This document shows positions 32,892 to 41,202 of a stretch of DNA of 64,000 nucleotides, piece after piece. The stretch comes from a virus. Location: the IMG/VR virus record IMGVR_UViG_3300025364_000003, positions 1 to 64,000 of that record; one strand, given 5' to 3'. Numbering within the stretch: the stretch's first letter is position 1; each line of letters starts with the position of its first letter. A program made the position numbers and the translations under genes. Below the pieces are notes generated by a model, which saw only the letters and a list, made by a program, of their open reading frames with translations, ran no database searches and was not told the origin of the DNA.

Positions 32892-33198
32892 GTCCTCGAA
32901 ACGAGGTTGAGATTGAAACGCTTGAATCAGCGACACTCTATTAGAGTGTAATGCTAACTGTTATCCTCAAAATAATAATGAAGGAAGGCGATCGCAATGA
33001 AGTAGTTATTTTCCGACTTGGAGTGATTTAATTTTGGAATAGCATTGAATATTTTAGACACTAAACGAGTAAGAAAATGGCAAGAGATTCGCCTTAAGAT
33101 GTTCTTTTTGTTTTATAAAAAACCGGAGCAGTCCTACTGTGGGGTTTCTACTGTGAAGGTTCTATTGATGCTTATGAAGCCCCACTAAAATAAAATCG
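32892..33198 (+). ncRNA. Gene-poor region with a series of hairpins (candidate structured RNA)
   Basis: No convincing gene. From the 5' end: CCTCG-AAA-CGAGG, CGCT...AGCG, and the perfect 7-bp stem ACACTCT-ATT-AGAGTGT. Later GGGGTTTC pairs with GAAGCCCC around a 27-base loop. Two short frames (from ATG near 32998 and near 33077) have 17 codons or fewer. With the promoter at 32857 and tRNA-like sequences downstream, this looks like the 5' part of a processed RNA transcript. Confidence 0.4.
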
Positions 33199-33271
33199 AA
33201 GCCAGTAGTTTACAACAGGAAAAATACCTCATTTTTATGAGGAGACTCCGGTTCAAATCCGGGCTGGTTTC
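33199..33271 (+). tRNA. tRNA-like sequence, anticodon uncertain (possibly TTT)
   Basis: 73 bases. Acceptor AAGCCAG pairs with CTGGTTT (one G-U) and the T arm TCCGG-TTCAAAT-CCGGG is perfect, with correct spacing. The D arm is weak (three A-U pairs). The anticodon stem CCTCA/TGAGG leaves an unusual 6-base loop TTTTTA, or an 8-base loop with 4 pairs. Either an aberrant tRNA or a decayed one. Confidence 0.45.
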
Positions 33272-33275
33272 CTAA

Positions 33276-33349
33276 GATAGCATCATTGGTTATATCATGG
33301 TTTCTTCTAAAAACTCATGATTAACGGTTCAAATCCGTTAGTGCTATCT
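33276..33349 (+). tRNA. tRNA-like sequence, anticodon TCT (Arg)
   Basis: 74 bases. Acceptor GATAGCA/TGCTATC, anticodon stem GGTTT/AAACT with a proper 7-base loop CTTCTAA (anticodon TCT at 33306-33308), T arm AACGG-TTCAAAT-CCGTT. Two extra bases separate the T stem from the acceptor, the variable loop is long and the D stem is minimal. It would duplicate the well-formed tRNA-Arg(TCT) at 4184. Confidence 0.45.
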
Positions 33350-33486
33350 AAATTTACCCCTGGAAACAGGGCAAGAGCGATCTCAAGTAAGTGTCTGAAC
33401 CTATTCTTGAGACATTTCTGTAAGGCGACACCAGGCAGAACGCTCAAAATCTCCGTGTGAAGGTGGTTGTTGGTGGGCTCAAATTG
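33350..33486. other. Non-coding stretch with hairpins
   Basis: Contains CCCTG-GAAA-CAGGG (GNRA-type tetraloop hairpin, just after 33356) and a TCTCAAG/CTTGAGA pairing around an 18-base loop. No gene is supported. It continues the structured region that starts at 32892. Confidence 0.35.
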
Positions 33487-33615
33487 ATGCAGAGGGCGAA
33501 AGAATGCAAGCATTCTTGGGTGTTGCATCAAAAATTTTGCAGGCAAAACTCTACAAACGCTGGTGCGATGGGAGAAAAGCGAGCACCTGCCTGTAATCGA
33601 GAGGTCAAATGGTAA
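33487..33615 (+). CDS. Possible 42-aa Cys/His-containing peptide
   Basis: ATG 33487 to TAA 33613-33615; the stop overlaps the next ATG (33609) as in neighbouring genes. The sequence KECKHSWVLHQKFCRQ has a C-x-H...C pattern seen in small zinc-binding phage proteins. A second frame is also open here, so support is weak. Confidence 0.3.
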   Translation: MQRAKECKHSWVLHQKFCRQNSTNAGAMGEKRAPACNREVKW

Positions 33616-33974
33616 AGCGAAACGATAATTTTTCTTTGGAACCGCAAGAAGCAACGCTTTTGTATGCTGCAAGCGAATGCTATAAAAAGGTGACTTCTCG
33701 TCATCTTGCGAAACATTCTGGCGCCGGGAGTCGTCCCAGGGACGACACTTACGATTCAAACATGAGTCTGTGCGAAGAACTTGGGCGTTTTGCCGGGCTT
33801 ACTTTCCGAGCAGCTGAAAAGTTTTATCCTTGGCCCGGAGCTTCAATTACAGAAGAACTCAGAGAAGAAGAATCTAATAATTGGTCTCAAAAAATTATCA
33901 TCACATTCCTAAAAATCCTCGTTTCACTTTTATTGCTAGGCGTTGCAGGATTAGCTTTTTTGTTGTTGGCCTAG
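33609..33974 (+). CDS. Tail-anchored membrane protein
   Basis: 121 aa, ATG behind GAGAGG. A soluble N-terminal domain is followed by one hydrophobic helix at the very C-terminus (IIITFLKILVSLLLLGVAGL...), typical of C-tail-anchored proteins. No family recognised. Confidence 0.6.
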   Translation: MVKRNDNFSLEPQEATLLYAASECYKKVTSRHLAKHSGAGSRPRDDTYDSNMSLCEELGRFAGLTFRAAEKFYPWPGASITEELREEESNNWSQKIIITFLKILVSLLLLGVAGLAFLLLA

Positions 33975-33987
33975 TTTAAGTCAGTAA

Positions 33988-34350
33988 ATGAAATTAATTC
34001 CTGGAAAGCTATACAAGCCCAAAGAAGGCTTAATTGGGCCTAAAAGCTCCAAATATCCCTCTAACAGGGAGGCAATTATCTTATTTACACAGGCGAGCCA
34101 AAATCCAGAAAGACCACTGCATCATTACTATCTTTATGCGACCACAGAAAAACCGCCCATTTTGTTTGTTGAAATGGACGAGCTTACTGAGTTGCGTTTA
34201 GAATATTTGGGTTCAAGATATTATCATAATTTTCCCAGGGCTAAGCCGGACATGCACATTAAAATAAATGCTGGAAAGTTTCTTCACGAGGATCGATTTG
34301 TTTGGGTACTTGAAGACGTGCTTCCAGTATTGGAGATTGTAAACAAATGA
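33988..34350 (+). CDS. Small Gly-turn (PGxL) family protein
   Basis: 120 aa. It starts MKLIPGKLYKPKEGLIGPKS, one of the clearest family motifs, with typical later strands (HYYLYATTEKPPILFVEMDE, FVWVLEDVLPVLEIV). Stop and next start overlap. Unknown function. Confidence 0.65.
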   Translation: MKLIPGKLYKPKEGLIGPKSSKYPSNREAIILFTQASQNPERPLHHYYLYATTEKPPILFVEMDELTELRLEYLGSRYYHNFPRAKPDMHIKINAGKFLHEDRFVWVLEDVLPVLEIVNK

Positions 34351-34808
34351 CTCTGCGTGGAAAAGCCTGTGACAATCCCGATTGCTCGGTTTCCTATGGA
34401 ATCTGTGGACGACTTACTTTTGGTTGTGGCAAGTTGGATTCTCATGGCTATTGGGAAAAACCTTGTTATACTTGTGCTCGCAATCACGAGCTTTGTCAAT
34501 ACAAAGATACTGGTGTTCATTTTGAATCTGCATGGCCGCCAATGACAGGAAAAGATTTTTTTCAGCTTTGCAGGAATGCGACTACGTTTTCCACGTTTAT
34601 TGCAAACGTTGGAAATAGCATTGTTGAATATAATCAAGATTATTTTTGGGCTTGTGCCGGATATGCTGTTTTAGCAAAAAAAGGACAAGTCATCTTTGCG
34701 AAAATTCAGGGCAATCTCGTCATGAGAAGTTTTGTAGAAAAAGTGATTAAAATTATGGATGAACACAATTGGCACATTGCAAACTGGCCTGGGGAAGTGT
34801 ATGAGTAA
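34347..34808 (+). CDS. Cys-rich zinc-binding hypothetical protein
   Basis: 153 aa. Eight or more Cys in the first 55 residues (CDNPDCSVSYGIC, TFGCGKLD, PCYTCARNHELC) suggest one or two zinc sites. The C-terminal half is hydrophobic and helical (YAVLAKKGQVIFAKIQGNLV). Unknown function. Confidence 0.6.
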   Translation: MTLRGKACDNPDCSVSYGICGRLTFGCGKLDSHGYWEKPCYTCARNHELCQYKDTGVHFESAWPPMTGKDFFQLCRNATTFSTFIANVGNSIVEYNQDYFWACAGYAVLAKKGQVIFAKIQGNLVMRSFVEKVIKIMDEHNWHIANWPGEVYE

Positions 34809-35280
34809 CAAACAAAAAAGCAGGCGCCGAACCAGTGCAGTTTCGGGTTTTGTCAATTTCCCAGTAAATGATCCTGACTTGCCCTCGGATGGTCAAGGTG
34901 GAATGTTTGTTAGGTTGGTTGTTTATGATGCCAAAGCCGACAAAAACTACTATGACAAGTGGGGTTGCTGCTGTGGTGGTACTCAAAGTTTTATCTATGA
35001 TGAGTGTTACATTGGCGATGACCACTCTGATGAAAATTGCAATGATCAGACCGAAGAAGATTTTCATTTCCCCTGGTTGCACCTGGTCGAAGAACATCCC
35101 GCCAAGCATAGAAGTAGAGAGTATCTTTGCATTATGACCATTGGCTCAACTGGCTGGTCTAATACAGAGTGGACTTGCACTTACGACAGTTTAACCGAAA
35201 AGGGAAAAAGCCTTTATAAGTTAATCCAAGAGCTGTATCCTGGATGCAAGATTTTCCTACAAACATGGCTTGATACATAG
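34801..35280 (+). CDS. Hypothetical protein with Cys cluster
   Basis: 159 aa from ATG 34801, overlapping the previous stop. It contains WGCCCGGTQSF and further Cys (DECYIGDDHSDENC), then an alpha/beta C-terminus (GKSLYKLIQELYPGCKIFLQ). No family recognised. Confidence 0.6.
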   Translation: MSNKQKSRRRTSAVSGFVNFPVNDPDLPSDGQGGMFVRLVVYDAKADKNYYDKWGCCCGGTQSFIYDECYIGDDHSDENCNDQTEEDFHFPWLHLVEEHPAKHRSREYLCIMTIGSTGWSNTEWTCTYDSLTEKGKSLYKLIQELYPGCKIFLQTWLDT

Positions 35281-35305
35281 CGAAAACAGCGAGACTCCTG
35301 ATTTG

Positions 35306-35329
35306 TTGTAAATTACAACATGATATACT
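35306..35329 (+). promoter_or_regulatory. Palindrome and -10-like box upstream of 35353
   Basis: TTGTAA-A-TTACAA (35306-35318) followed by TATACT (35324-35329). The palindrome occupies the region between possible -35 and -10, as an operator would; the -35 itself is poor. Confidence 0.4.
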
Positions 35330-35352
35330 ATTGAGCGCCTGGGGAAACTGCC

Positions 35353-35583
35353 TTGTCAAAAACTCGCAAAATAAATATAGAATTCGTTAAATCCCTTTTG
35401 AAAAAGGGGTTTAATGGCGATGCTCATGTGCTCGGAAATTATTGGTGCCAGTTTCTGGACGATTTCGAGCGTGAAAACGATGTAAAGATTACAGATGTCA
35501 ACTTTTCCGGAGAGGTGCTTTCAATTACTGTTGACGATGAAAAACATGTTAACTTCAGGATCAAGGTTGAAAAAATAAGGTAG
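35353..35583 (+). CDS. Hypothetical small protein
   Basis: 76 aa with TTG start at 35353 behind GGGGAAA. Alpha then beta layout (FVKSLLKKGFNGDAHVLGNY, VLSITVDDEKHVNFRIKVE). No family recognised. Confidence 0.55.
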   Translation: MSKTRKINIEFVKSLLKKGFNGDAHVLGNYWCQFLDDFERENDVKITDVNFSGEVLSITVDDEKHVNFRIKVEKIR

Positions 35584-35684
35584 GCCACCAGTCAAAATTG
35601 AATCAAAAATATTTTAAGACAAATCACTACAAAAAAATTTACTTTGATAGTGTGAATCATACATAGTCCTTGGAGGCTGTGGTC

Positions 35685-36194
35685 ATGCTTGAACTTTTAT
35701 TGGGGTTTGTTCTTTTTTTACTGGGCTGTCTTTATGGTAATTTTGTTGAATGGTTTGTGCACAGATACATTCTTCATGCACTTGCCAAACGCATGAAAAA
35801 TTTTCGCCCTCTCTCTTTTCATTTGCAAGAACATCATGTTGCAACATTGAAAAATGATTATAGAGATCCGTCGTATACAAACGACCCCATGTGGACAGTA
35901 AATCCAAAAACTCTTGAATTTTTTGGAATATTGGGAATGGCATTGCCACATGTCGTTCTTTTTTGGGTCTCAATTCCTTTTGCAATAGGCACGCTTTTTT
36001 GGATCGCATTTCATTATTTTGCTCACGTTATTTCTCATGTCAGGCCAGATATTGGGAAAAAATATTTTCGAGTTCATTATGACCACCACATGGGTGGCGA
36101 CATGGAAAAGAACTTCACTGTAACTGTACCTGTCATGGATTACCTTTTTGGCACTCGAAAAAAGTTCAGTGGCTCCAAATCCACAAATAAATAA
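35685..36194 (+). CDS. Fatty-acid hydroxylase/sterol desaturase superfamily protein
   Basis: 169 aa from ATG 35685, with GGAGG upstream. A membrane di-iron oxygenase: the histidine clusters H26-x4-H31, H46-x3-H50-H51, H110-x3-H114-x3-H118 and H131-x2-H134-H135 match the eight-His signature of the superfamily, and hydrophobic segments at about 2-24 and 80-112 anchor it. Such enzymes hydroxylate or desaturate lipids. In a phage this would point to modification of host membrane lipid or of a lipid-linked molecule. Length is close to the smallest bacterial members. Confidence 0.85.
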   Translation: MLELLLGFVLFLLGCLYGNFVEWFVHRYILHALAKRMKNFRPLSFHLQEHHVATLKNDYRDPSYTNDPMWTVNPKTLEFFGILGMALPHVVLFWVSIPFAIGTLFWIAFHYFAHVISHVRPDIGKKYFRVHYDHHMGGDMEKNFTVTVPVMDYLFGTRKKFSGSKSTNK

Positions 36195-36311
36195 GTGAAA
36201 CCAAGCAAAGCAGAAATGTGGTTTAAATCTTCTTTTGAGTCATGACATCAATAAGTTGTTCTCTGTTTGGAACGCTAGAGGTATAGCGCTCAAAGAGAAA
36301 AATAGGTGCAA

Positions 36312-36959
36312 ATGTCCATGCAAATGAAAGCTGAAGAAACTGATATATTTCTTCATTTCCCCAATTTTCTGTCTACTAAAACAGCGGATGGGTTATTTAA
36401 GACGATTCGCAGTCAAACTGACTGGAATTGGGTAAAGTATCAAAAGCCTTGGGGAGAAATTAAAACTCCTCGGCTAAGCGCTGCATATGGCTTTCATGAC
36501 TGGAACAATCCAGAACCAGTATCGGGTTGCGAACCCCGGCCTTGGCCTAAGCATTTGCTTGAGCTGAAAAATGAAATCCAATTGGTGTTCAATGCAGACT
36601 TTAACTTTGCGCTTTGCTTTCTTTATCGAAGTGGAAAGGATTCAATCTCATATCATTCTGACAATGAAAAGTTTTTGGGACCCGAACCAATAATCGCTTC
36701 TTTGTCTTTAGGTTCTTCCCGGAAGTTTGTCCTTAGGAATAAAAATGATAAAAAACGCAAACACGTGTTTGAAACCGGCCATGGCTCTTTGCTGATAATG
36801 AAAGGTCGTTGTCAGCATGAATGGGAGCACAGCGTAACCAAAACACAAAAAACCGTAGGGGAGCGCATCAATGTGACCATGCGCAGAGGTTACGGCATTG
36901 AAGCATCCAAAAATTATTACAAATATAATGTTGGTGTAGGAAATAATATTACACTGTAA
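36312..36959 (+). CDS. AlkB-like 2-oxoglutarate/Fe(II) dioxygenase
   Basis: 215 aa from ATG 36312 (GTG 36306 also possible). Iron ligands H115-x-D117 (ISYHSDNE) and a distal His in CQHEWEHSV (H173), and the 2OG-binding Arg in GERINVTMR. TPRLSAAYGFHDW is the typical AlkB substrate-side strand. Likely oxidative demethylation of alkylated DNA or RNA, fitting the UV endonuclease nearby. The last 20 residues (KNYYKYNVGVGNNITL) are also seen in small ALKBH2-type proteins. Confidence 0.9.
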   Translation: MSMQMKAEETDIFLHFPNFLSTKTADGLFKTIRSQTDWNWVKYQKPWGEIKTPRLSAAYGFHDWNNPEPVSGCEPRPWPKHLLELKNEIQLVFNADFNFALCFLYRSGKDSISYHSDNEKFLGPEPIIASLSLGSSRKFVLRNKNDKKRKHVFETGHGSLLIMKGRCQHEWEHSVTKTQKTVGERINVTMRRGYGIEASKNYYKYNVGVGNNITL

Positions 36960-36960
36960 A

Positions 36961-37371
36961 ATGCATTACGAGGATAATATAGTTGGCAAGCTTTTTGTGC
37001 CTAGCGACCCTTGGAAAAAGATGTCTTCAAGGTATTCGGGATCTCTTTTTAATAAAGCAATTGATTCCTACATGCCTGTACTTCTTAGGGCCCACGAGGG
37101 CAATCCTGCGTTATATGGGCCAAACGATGATGTTTGGGTTGATATGGTTATGAGACGGTTCCGTTTTGATTCTCCTGCATTGTGCGTCGCAAAAAGAGAA
37201 ATGTTTTTCGATGGTCGTGACAGGAGATTTTATCTTGAACCGAGAGGACAAGCCTATTCAAAATTTATCGTTTATGAGTTTTTCCTAAATGGAAAATATT
37301 TTTGCGTTAAGAACTCACATATGCAGATGGTAAAAATGGTCAAAAACTTGGTGAATTGTGAAGCTACTTGA
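36961..37371 (+). CDS. Small Gly-turn family protein
   Basis: 136 aa, starting one base after the AlkB stop. NIVGKLFVPSDPWKKM is the family motif; strands such as RRFYLEPRGQAYSKFIVYEF follow. Unknown function. Confidence 0.6.
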   Translation: MHYEDNIVGKLFVPSDPWKKMSSRYSGSLFNKAIDSYMPVLLRAHEGNPALYGPNDDVWVDMVMRRFRFDSPALCVAKREMFFDGRDRRFYLEPRGQAYSKFIVYEFFLNGKYFCVKNSHMQMVKMVKNLVNCEAT

Positions 37372-37431
37372 TTTACAAGAGAAATGTTGGATTGGCATTG
37401 GTACGCTTGACTGTGATGTTTAGGTGAAAAT

Positions 37432-38313
37432 ATGTCTCATTTTAGTGTAATTGTTATCGGTCCCGATCCTGAGGAACAGCTCGAACCTTATAACGAACAT
37501 ACAAGGGTCGAGCCTTACTTTAGACCCTCCAATGATTGGTCAATCAACTTTGCCAAAGAAAAGCTGCAATTAATTGGCAATAGGGATCCTACTCCTGAGG
37601 AAATAGCTGAATTCCTCTCTGAAAAATGGGACGACGAGCATCTCGTAGAGAATGGCGTGGTTGGCCAAATGTCGACCTATAATCCACTTTCCAAGTGGGA
37701 TTGGTATGTTCTTGGCGGACGCTGGACCGGTTATTTTCCACTAAAGCCTGGGACTTCTGGAAAGGCTGGTTCGCCCGGACTCATGACAAATCCTGCGCCA
37801 AGTGGATATGCCGATGCTGCCTTATTAAGGGATATTGACGTTGAGCGTGCTCGAAGTGAAGCAGTTGCCGAGGCCAGGGAGCAATTTGCAAAATGGCGCA
37901 CCTGTTTTGAACAGTTTAGCAAGCGGCCCGAATCCTGGGAACAAATTCGTGACCGCATTTGCGGTGTTGGGGATAACTTTGATCCGAAGCAGGTGGACGT
38001 AGCCCGTGAGAAGTACCATGATCAACCAGTGATCAAAAAGTGGGAACAGGTTTCTGGAGGTCATTTCTGGGGCTGCCCAGTAGACGACTATGGGTTTTAC
38101 GAAGAAGTATACGTTGACAAGTGCCGAAATGGTGCTCTTGTTCCTCTTGCCATTGTTCGCAATGGTGAATGGTTTGAACGTGGCAAAATGGGCTGGTGGG
38201 GTGTCATGCGTGGTGAAAATCTTTCGTACGAAGATTGGTGCGTCAAGTTTCAGGAAATGCTTGATGAACTTCCGGACGACACCCTGCTTTCCATGTATGA
38301 TTGTCATATTTGA
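37432..38313 (+). CDS. Conserved phage/bacterial protein of unknown function (MSHF-type)
   Basis: 293 aa. It opens MSHFSVIVIGPDPEEQLEPY and contains SKWDWYVLGGRWTGYFPLK and WWGVMRGENLSYEDW, a pattern I recognise from a conserved unknown family in phages and actinobacteria. No catalytic motif identified. GC content is slightly higher than in neighbouring genes. Confidence 0.7.
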   Translation: MSHFSVIVIGPDPEEQLEPYNEHTRVEPYFRPSNDWSINFAKEKLQLIGNRDPTPEEIAEFLSEKWDDEHLVENGVVGQMSTYNPLSKWDWYVLGGRWTGYFPLKPGTSGKAGSPGLMTNPAPSGYADAALLRDIDVERARSEAVAEAREQFAKWRTCFEQFSKRPESWEQIRDRICGVGDNFDPKQVDVAREKYHDQPVIKKWEQVSGGHFWGCPVDDYGFYEEVYVDKCRNGALVPLAIVRNGEWFERGKMGWWGVMRGENLSYEDWCVKFQEMLDELPDDTLLSMYDCHI

Positions 38314-38342
38314 TTGCGCTTATTCGCAAGCAAGAAAAGAAA

Positions 38343-38684
38343 ATGCTTGGACCTTATAGAAACAAGGAAAAAATGCCAATGAAACCTGAACTCTTTTTCG
38401 AAGAAAAGATCATTCAAGCTCGTATGCGAGTCCCTGGACCTATTCGTCGAATAGCTGGAATTGTGCTATTTGTTCCTGTCGTGGCTATTTCTTTTTTGTT
38501 GGCAGTTTTGATCGCACCTTTTTGTTGGATTGCAACAGGTTCTTTAAAGGTTTTTTGGGATTATGGCAATGAGCGATATTTGTACCAAGAGTCATTGTGT
38601 CGCAATCCTTTTTTGCGAGGAACAACGTCTCTTTTTTTTGACAATAGAGAAGTCTATGAAAAGATAAGGCAGCTCAATGTTTGA
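38343..38684 (+). CDS. Membrane protein with one or two helices
   Basis: 113 aa from ATG 38343. One long hydrophobic stretch (IAGIVLFVPVVAISFLLAVL and on) sits between basic and aromatic flanks. Unknown function. Confidence 0.55.
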   Translation: MLGPYRNKEKMPMKPELFFEEKIIQARMRVPGPIRRIAGIVLFVPVVAISFLLAVLIAPFCWIATGSLKVFWDYGNERYLYQESLCRNPFLRGTTSLFFDNREVYEKIRQLNV

Positions 38685-38859
38685 ATGTAACACATGTGGA
38701 CAAGATGACGACAATTGCGTTTGTGATGAAATAGCAGAAGGCTACGAATGTGGCAAATGTGGATATGAGCCAACATATCGTGAGCTTCACCAAGGTTCTT
38801 GTGTGCAGTGTCGGGAAATAAAAAAAGAAAAAGAATTTAAATCAAATAATGAGTTTTAA
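38677..38859 (+). CDS. Small zinc-ribbon protein
   Basis: 60 aa. Four Cys pairs: CNTCG, CVCD, CGKCG, CVQC. Two zinc ribbons are likely. It overlaps both neighbours by a few bases, so translation is coupled. Confidence 0.65.
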   Translation: MFECNTCGQDDDNCVCDEIAEGYECGKCGYEPTYRELHQGSCVQCREIKKEKEFKSNNEF

Positions 38860-39340
38860 TTTTTCACACAAGACTGAGGATAGCGAAGAGTTGAGAGCTT
38901 TAGCTCTTCGATTTTCTTCATTTGAAGACAAGTGGCAACTTGCCAAAACTGAAAAATTTATGCAACTGTCTTCTTCACTAAAAGCTATTCAAGATCATGT
39001 TGATGAAATGCTCAAAATAATGCAAAGCGGAAAACCTTTTTCTTCGCTGGAAGTGGAAGACAAGAAGTTTGGCATCAGCAGCTATGAACCACCAGTTGAA
39101 GCAGCTAGGATAATGCTGAACGAATATTCAATGGAGTCGATTTTTAGAGAGGTGCTCAGGGCAGCTTTTAGGGCTGCTGATTGGGGCCGTAAGAACAGTT
39201 TTAGAAAAATGCCGCATGCCGAGGCATTGGCATGGATAACATATTTCTCAAAATATGACGAAACCAAAGATGCTTATGTCATGAATGACAATTGGATTTC
39301 TTATTACAAAACCCACTTTCCTGTATCAAAACACAATTAA
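38849..39340 (+). CDS. Hypothetical helical protein
   Basis: 163 aa, mostly alpha-helical (ELRALALRFSSFEDKWQLAK, MLKIMQSGKPF, FREVLRAAFRAADWGRKN). No family recognised. Confidence 0.6.
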   Translation: MSFNFSHKTEDSEELRALALRFSSFEDKWQLAKTEKFMQLSSSLKAIQDHVDEMLKIMQSGKPFSSLEVEDKKFGISSYEPPVEAARIMLNEYSMESIFREVLRAAFRAADWGRKNSFRKMPHAEALAWITYFSKYDETKDAYVMNDNWISYYKTHFPVSKHN

Positions 39341-39376
39341 GTTTATCAGTTATTTCAAATCCGGTAGAGTCACTTC

Positions 39377-40357
39377 ATGTCAAATGTCACCAAATGGCCG
39401 ACGCTGGGCTATGCCTGCATCAATTTGACGCTTTCAAACGTCAAGCCCAAGAAAAATGCAAACATGACCAACAGGTCTATGATTCGTAAAACCTTTGATG
39501 CCAAAGGAATCAAATACGCTTCAGAACTTGCTCTAAAAAATGTCAAGGATCTTGAAAAAATCATTCGCTGGAATGAAAAGCACGGGTTCAAATATTTCCG
39601 TGTATCATCCGACATTTTTCCTTGGGCATCCGAATATCAACTCACCGATCTCCCAGACTTTGAAGAAATCTCCAAAAGTTTAAAACGTTCTGGTGATTTT
39701 GTTACTCAGCATGGCCAGCGTCTAACATCACACCCTGGTCCTTTCAATAAACTTTGCGCAAACAAAGAGCAAGTGGTTTTGAATACGATCCGGGATCTGG
39801 AGATCCACGGTGAACTGTTTGACCTCATGGGCCTGTCTAGAAGCGTCTACAACTGCATCAACATTCATGTTGGTGCTGCATATGGTGATAAACCTAAGGC
39901 CCTTGCAGCTTTTTGTAAAAACTTTGAGAGGCTATCTGAGTCGGTTAAGACACGCTTGACCGTAGAGAATGATGATAGACCAAGTCTATATTCTACCAAG
40001 GATCTATACGAGGGTGTTTACAAGTCTATCGGCGTTCCTATCGTATTTGACTATCATCATCACAAGTTTTGTGATGGTGGACAAACCGAGTCTGAGGCTC
40101 TGGCTCTAGCTGCGTCTACATGGGGAAAGATTAGGCCAGAAACGCATTACTCAGAAACCAAGCGTAATGCAGATGGTTCCGATTACTATAAGCCTCAAGC
40201 ACACTCAGACTATGTCTTCAATTACATTGACCCGCACGGTCATGATATTGATGTGATGATTGAAGCTAAAGCCAAAGAGCTTGCAGTCATCCGCTATGTT
40301 AACGATTGGCACAGAGAGGTGGTTTTCAGTGAAAGTATTGTTTTACCCAAGCTCTAA
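39377..40357 (+). CDS. uvsE: UV damage endonuclease (UVDE family)
   Basis: 326 aa TIM-barrel nuclease that nicks 5' to UV photoproducts. Characteristic pieces: LGYACINLTL near the N-terminus, FRVSSDIFPWAS, NINIHVGAAYGDKPKAL, LTVENDDRPSLYS (metal-binding Glu), and FDYHHHKFCDGG. Full length for the family. It overlaps the following GNAT gene. Confidence 0.95.
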   Translation: MSNVTKWPTLGYACINLTLSNVKPKKNANMTNRSMIRKTFDAKGIKYASELALKNVKDLEKIIRWNEKHGFKYFRVSSDIFPWASEYQLTDLPDFEEISKSLKRSGDFVTQHGQRLTSHPGPFNKLCANKEQVVLNTIRDLEIHGELFDLMGLSRSVYNCINIHVGAAYGDKPKALAAFCKNFERLSESVKTRLTVENDDRPSLYSTKDLYEGVYKSIGVPIVFDYHHHKFCDGGQTESEALALAASTWGKIRPETHYSETKRNADGSDYYKPQAHSDYVFNYIDPHGHDIDVMIEAKAKELAVIRYVNDWHREVVFSESIVLPKL

Positions 40358-40727
40358 GATTTATAAGCGTCCTGAAGTTTTAAAGCGACTAAAGTTTCTA
40401 ACTAACGGAGGCTGGGGTAGGCATGCAGTTGGTTCAGGACTGCTTGACTCAATTCGCCATGAGAAAACCGGGTGGATGCTTCTTGCTTGGGAGCAAGGGC
40501 AAATTATTGGATGGGCTTTCATTAATCGACGACGATTTGACAGCAAGCTACAAATTGGTGTTTATGTGGCCAGGTCTTGGCGAAGAAAGGGCGTCGGCTC
40601 TAAGCTTTTAGAGAAAGCAAGGCAGTTTGCCAAAGAAGAAGGAAGAGAACTCGTGTGCCAACCTTGGAACAACGCAGGATATTCTTTCTACGAAAAGCAC
40701 AGCGTCTCATACACTTGGGAATTCTAA
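40329..40727 (+). CDS. GNAT-family acetyltransferase
   Basis: 132 aa from GTG 40329 behind GAGAGGTGG. Motif A for acetyl-CoA binding is clear: IGVYVARSWRRKGVGSKLLE (R-x2-G-x-G). It is followed by FYEKHSV, the usual C-terminal strand. Substrate unknown. Last gene before a strong terminator. Confidence 0.85.
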   Translation: MKVLFYPSSKIYKRPEVLKRLKFLTNGGWGRHAVGSGLLDSIRHEKTGWMLLAWEQGQIIGWAFINRRRFDSKLQIGVYVARSWRRKGVGSKLLEKARQFAKEEGRELVCQPWNNAGYSFYEKHSVSYTWEF

Positions 40728-40754
40728 ACTAACTAAACTGATGGTGGTTTTCAC

Positions 40755-40790
40755 AAAATGCGGGCATGACTAAATCATGCCCGCATTTCT
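40755..40790 (+). terminator. Rho-independent terminator
   Basis: AAATGCGGGCATGA, CTAAA loop, TCATGCCCGCATTT, then TCTTATT. A 14-bp stem ending the UVDE-GNAT unit; A- and T-rich flanks mean it could act both ways. Confidence 0.88.
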
Positions 40791-40864
40791 TATTAAGTTC
40801 TTGGTGTGCGCCTACACGCTCAAAATGAACATGGATCATAATTAATATTTTACAATGGAAACAA

Positions 40865-41056
40865 ATGACTGAAACAGATGAATCTAAGATAACAATTAAA
40901 TTTGTCACTACTGGGTCCACCTTTAACAAGTTTATGTGGGTGGACAAAAGACAAAAAAATGGTCAGTGGGCACCAGCGTTTCCGCCTCCTTCTGTTGAAA
41001 AGGAAGAACAGTATATAAAAAAAATGATCCAAAGAGACAGGGAAAGTGATTGTTGA
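40865..41056 (+). CDS. Hypothetical small protein
   Basis: 63 aa, first gene after the terminator. Charged, with WAPAFPPPSVEKEEQYIKKM at the end. No family recognised. Confidence 0.5.
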   Translation: MTETDESKITIKFVTTGSTFNKFMWVDKRQKNGQWAPAFPPPSVEKEEQYIKKMIQRDRESDC

Positions 41057-41066
41057 TTTGGTTACA

Positions 41067-41094
41067 CTGTTGACACAGTACACTGACGGTGTAC
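41067..41094. promoter_or_regulatory. Overlapping inverted repeats with a TTGACA box
   Basis: ACTGT-TGAC-ACAGT and GTACAC-TGACG-GTGTAC (41078-41094) overlap, with TTGACA inside the first. No good -10 follows at 17 bases, so this is more likely an operator for regulators of the downstream unit than a promoter on its own. Confidence 0.45.
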
Positions 41095-41127
41095 GTTGTG
41101 TATCTCAAAAGAATAATCGATATTCGG

Positions 41128-41156
41128 TTGAGATGTTTCTTAGAATACCATATGCT
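41128..41156 (+). promoter_or_regulatory. Putative promoter
   Basis: TTGAGA (41128-41133), 17-base spacer, TATGCT (41151-41156), upstream of the gene at 41203. Confidence 0.45.
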
Positions 41157-41202
41157 AATGGTGTACTCCACGATTGAGTGGCGTGACACCACAAACAACT
41201 AC

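Noticed and set aside
33307-33759. 150-residue minus-strand frame
   Set aside because: Runs antisense through the tRNA-like region and the 33609 gene; no supporting motif or ribosome site.
36195-36245. 16-codon GTG frame after the hydroxylase gene
   Set aside because: Too short and without a ribosome site.
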